Part shown: in pieces, positions 5,899 through 6,410 of the stretch
Position numbering within the stretch: the first letter of the stretch is position 1
Layout of the letters: every line of letters begins with the position of its first letter
Assembly: GCF_000955955.1 (NCBI RefSeq)
Contig: NZ_JYJG01000569.1
Span: 1-6,410 of the forward strand
Direction: 5' to 3'
From: Lentzea aerocolonigenes
GTDB taxonomy: Bacteria; Actinomycetota; Actinomycetes; Mycobacteriales; Pseudonocardiaceae
DNA length: 6,410 nt
The notes under the pieces: generated by a model
Seen by the model: the letters and a program-made list of their open reading frames with translations, nothing else
The model's database searches: none
What the model was told of the DNA's origin: nothing
Program-made: the position numbers and the translations under genes

Positions 5899-6288
5899 CT
5901 ATTGGCCGACCGCCTTGGCGGCGATCGAATTAACGTAGTCCTGGTATTTGCCGACCTTGTAGGTGATGAGGTCCATGCACTCCTGGAGCTGCACCATCTG
6001 CTGGCGGACCCGATCCTGGTGCTCCTTGAGGATGTCGAGGCGCTGCAGCTCGTTGCCGTCGCCCTGCCGGACCAGCTCGGTGTAGCGGCGGATCTCGGGG
6101 ACGGGCATTCCGGACATCCTGAGCATGATGCACATGCGGAGCCAGTCGACGTCCTGCTGGGTGTAGACGCGGCGCCCGCCCGGTCCTCTGTGGACCTGGT
6201 GGGCGAGGATGCCTTCCTTCTCGTAGAAGCGCAGGGCGTGCACGCTCAAGCCTGTGCGTTCGGCTACCTGTCCGATGCTCAACTGCAT
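5899..6288 (-). CDS. MerR-family transcriptional regulator
   Basis: A 129-residue DNA-binding regulator. The N-terminal winged helix-turn-helix is intact: LSIGQVAERTGLSVHALRFY (3-22), then EKEGIL and a wing at GPGGRRVYTQQDVDWL (35-50). Residues about 75-117 form the long dimerisation helix, and the C-terminus is short. There is no Cys-rich metal-binding loop, so a metal sensor is unlikely; C53 and C104 are the only cysteines and could respond to thiol stress, which is speculative. It resembles the AdhR/NmlR-type small regulators. The ATG at 6288 begins the conserved domain; an open frame continues upstream to 6384 but that stretch looks non-coding. A TANNNT box six bases before the ATG suggests a leaderless message and supports this start. 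MOSC follows after ten bases, so MerR probably controls its own operon. Confidence 0.93.
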   Translation of the reverse strand: MQLSIGQVAERTGLSVHALRFYEKEGILAHQVHRGPGGRRVYTQQDVDWLRMCIMLRMSGMPVPEIRRYTELVRQGDGNELQRLDILKEHQDRVRQQMVQLQECMDLITYKVGKYQDYVNSIAAKAVGQ

Positions 6289-6294
6289 GGATCG

Positions 6295-6300
6295 AGCATA
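6295..6300 (-). promoter_or_regulatory. -10 box of a leaderless promoter for the MerR-MOSC operon
   Basis: TATGCT on the minus strand fits TANNNT and ends exactly six bases before the MerR ATG, placing the predicted transcription start on the A of the start codon. There is no ribosome site in front of the ATG. Both traits are standard for leaderless actinobacterial genes. A -35 is not clear: AAGACC at a 19-bp spacing, the long spacing of MerR-controlled promoters, is the best but weak candidate. Confidence 0.55.
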
Positions 6301-6359
6301 GGTGGCCGGGGGTTTGGGCGGTCTTGCTTGCGTGCTTCCGCTGGCGCGGCACACGATCA

Positions 6360-6374
6360 GGCACGACTCGTGCC
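6360..6374. repeat. 15-bp palindrome upstream of the MerR gene
   Basis: The arms GGCACGA and TCGTGCC are perfect reverse complements around a single C. The element lies 71 bases upstream of the MerR start codon, too far for a classic MerR operator between -35 and -10. It may serve a gene to the right of the window, act as an operator, or be part of a terminator. A further 5-bp stem, CCGGG to CCCGG (6373-6388), overlaps it. Confidence 0.4.
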
Positions 6375-6395
6375 GGGACCCCACCCGGAGCGCAC

Positions 6396-6410
6396 GTGAA
6401 AAGCCAAAGA
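6396..6410 (+). CDS. Possible first codons of a divergent gene running off the right edge
   Basis: A GTG at 6396 opens the frame V-K-S-Q-R to the window end, with GGAG at 6387-6390 five bases before it. Only five codons are visible, so there is no protein evidence. If real, this gene would be divergent from the MerR operon and share the palindrome at 6360-6374 as a control region. Confidence 0.15.

Noticed and set aside
6289..6384. A 32-residue N-terminal extension of the MerR protein
   Set aside because: MerR proteins begin almost directly with the helix-turn-helix, the extra residues are Pro/Arg/Ser-rich, and a -10 box lies inside this stretch.
1..6410. tRNA, rRNA, insertion sequence or phage attachment site
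   Set aside because: I saw no cloverleaf, ribosomal RNA core sequence, transposase motif or terminal inverted repeats with target duplications.

Overview
The window is very GC-rich, uses GTG starts freely, packs its genes tightly and carries actinobacterial gene families. A filamentous actinomycete fits best, perhaps of the Pseudonocardiales; that placement is an impression from gene content, not a database result. Seven real genes are supported. Six lie on the minus strand and one on the plus strand. The many long ORFs in other frames are GC-rich shadows.

Layout from left to right. (1) 1-1049, minus: the first 349 codons of an FAD-dependent monooxygenase related to polyether epoxidases of the MonCI/Lsd18 type; it runs off the left edge. 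(2) 1050-1268: a 219-base non-coding gap with a perfect 13-bp inverted repeat, a second 8-bp hairpin beside it, and three 28-bp tandem repeats that are G-quadruplex-prone on the minus strand. (3) 1269-4687, minus: a three-gene operon transcribed from right to left. It encodes a 69-residue two-helix membrane protein, an 850-residue sensor kinase whose N-terminal half is a sodium:solute symporter (SLC5/SSF) fold joined through a STAC-like domain to a HisKA_3/HATPase module, and a NarL/LuxR-type response regulator. Kinase and regulator overlap by four bases (ATGA). (4) 4688-4815: a divergent intergenic region. (5) 4816-5223, plus: a small cysteine-dependent protein-tyrosine-phosphatase-like protein. 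(6) 5220-6288, minus: an operon of a MerR-family regulator followed by a MOSC-domain protein, whose stop codon shares the palindrome CTAG with the phosphatase stop. (7) 6289-6410: an apparent leaderless promoter for the MerR gene, a 15-bp palindrome, and possibly the first codons of a divergent gene.

How the genes work together. The central operon looks like a complete signalling unit. A transporter-like membrane domain would sense or import a small solute, probably a carboxylate or similar if the analogy to CbrA and CrbS holds. The signal would pass through STAC to the kinase core and on to a DNA-binding regulator, with the small membrane protein as a candidate partner subunit. The MerR-MOSC pair looks like a separate autoregulated stress or detoxification unit. 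Nothing in the sequence ties the phosphatase or the monooxygenase to either system beyond proximity.
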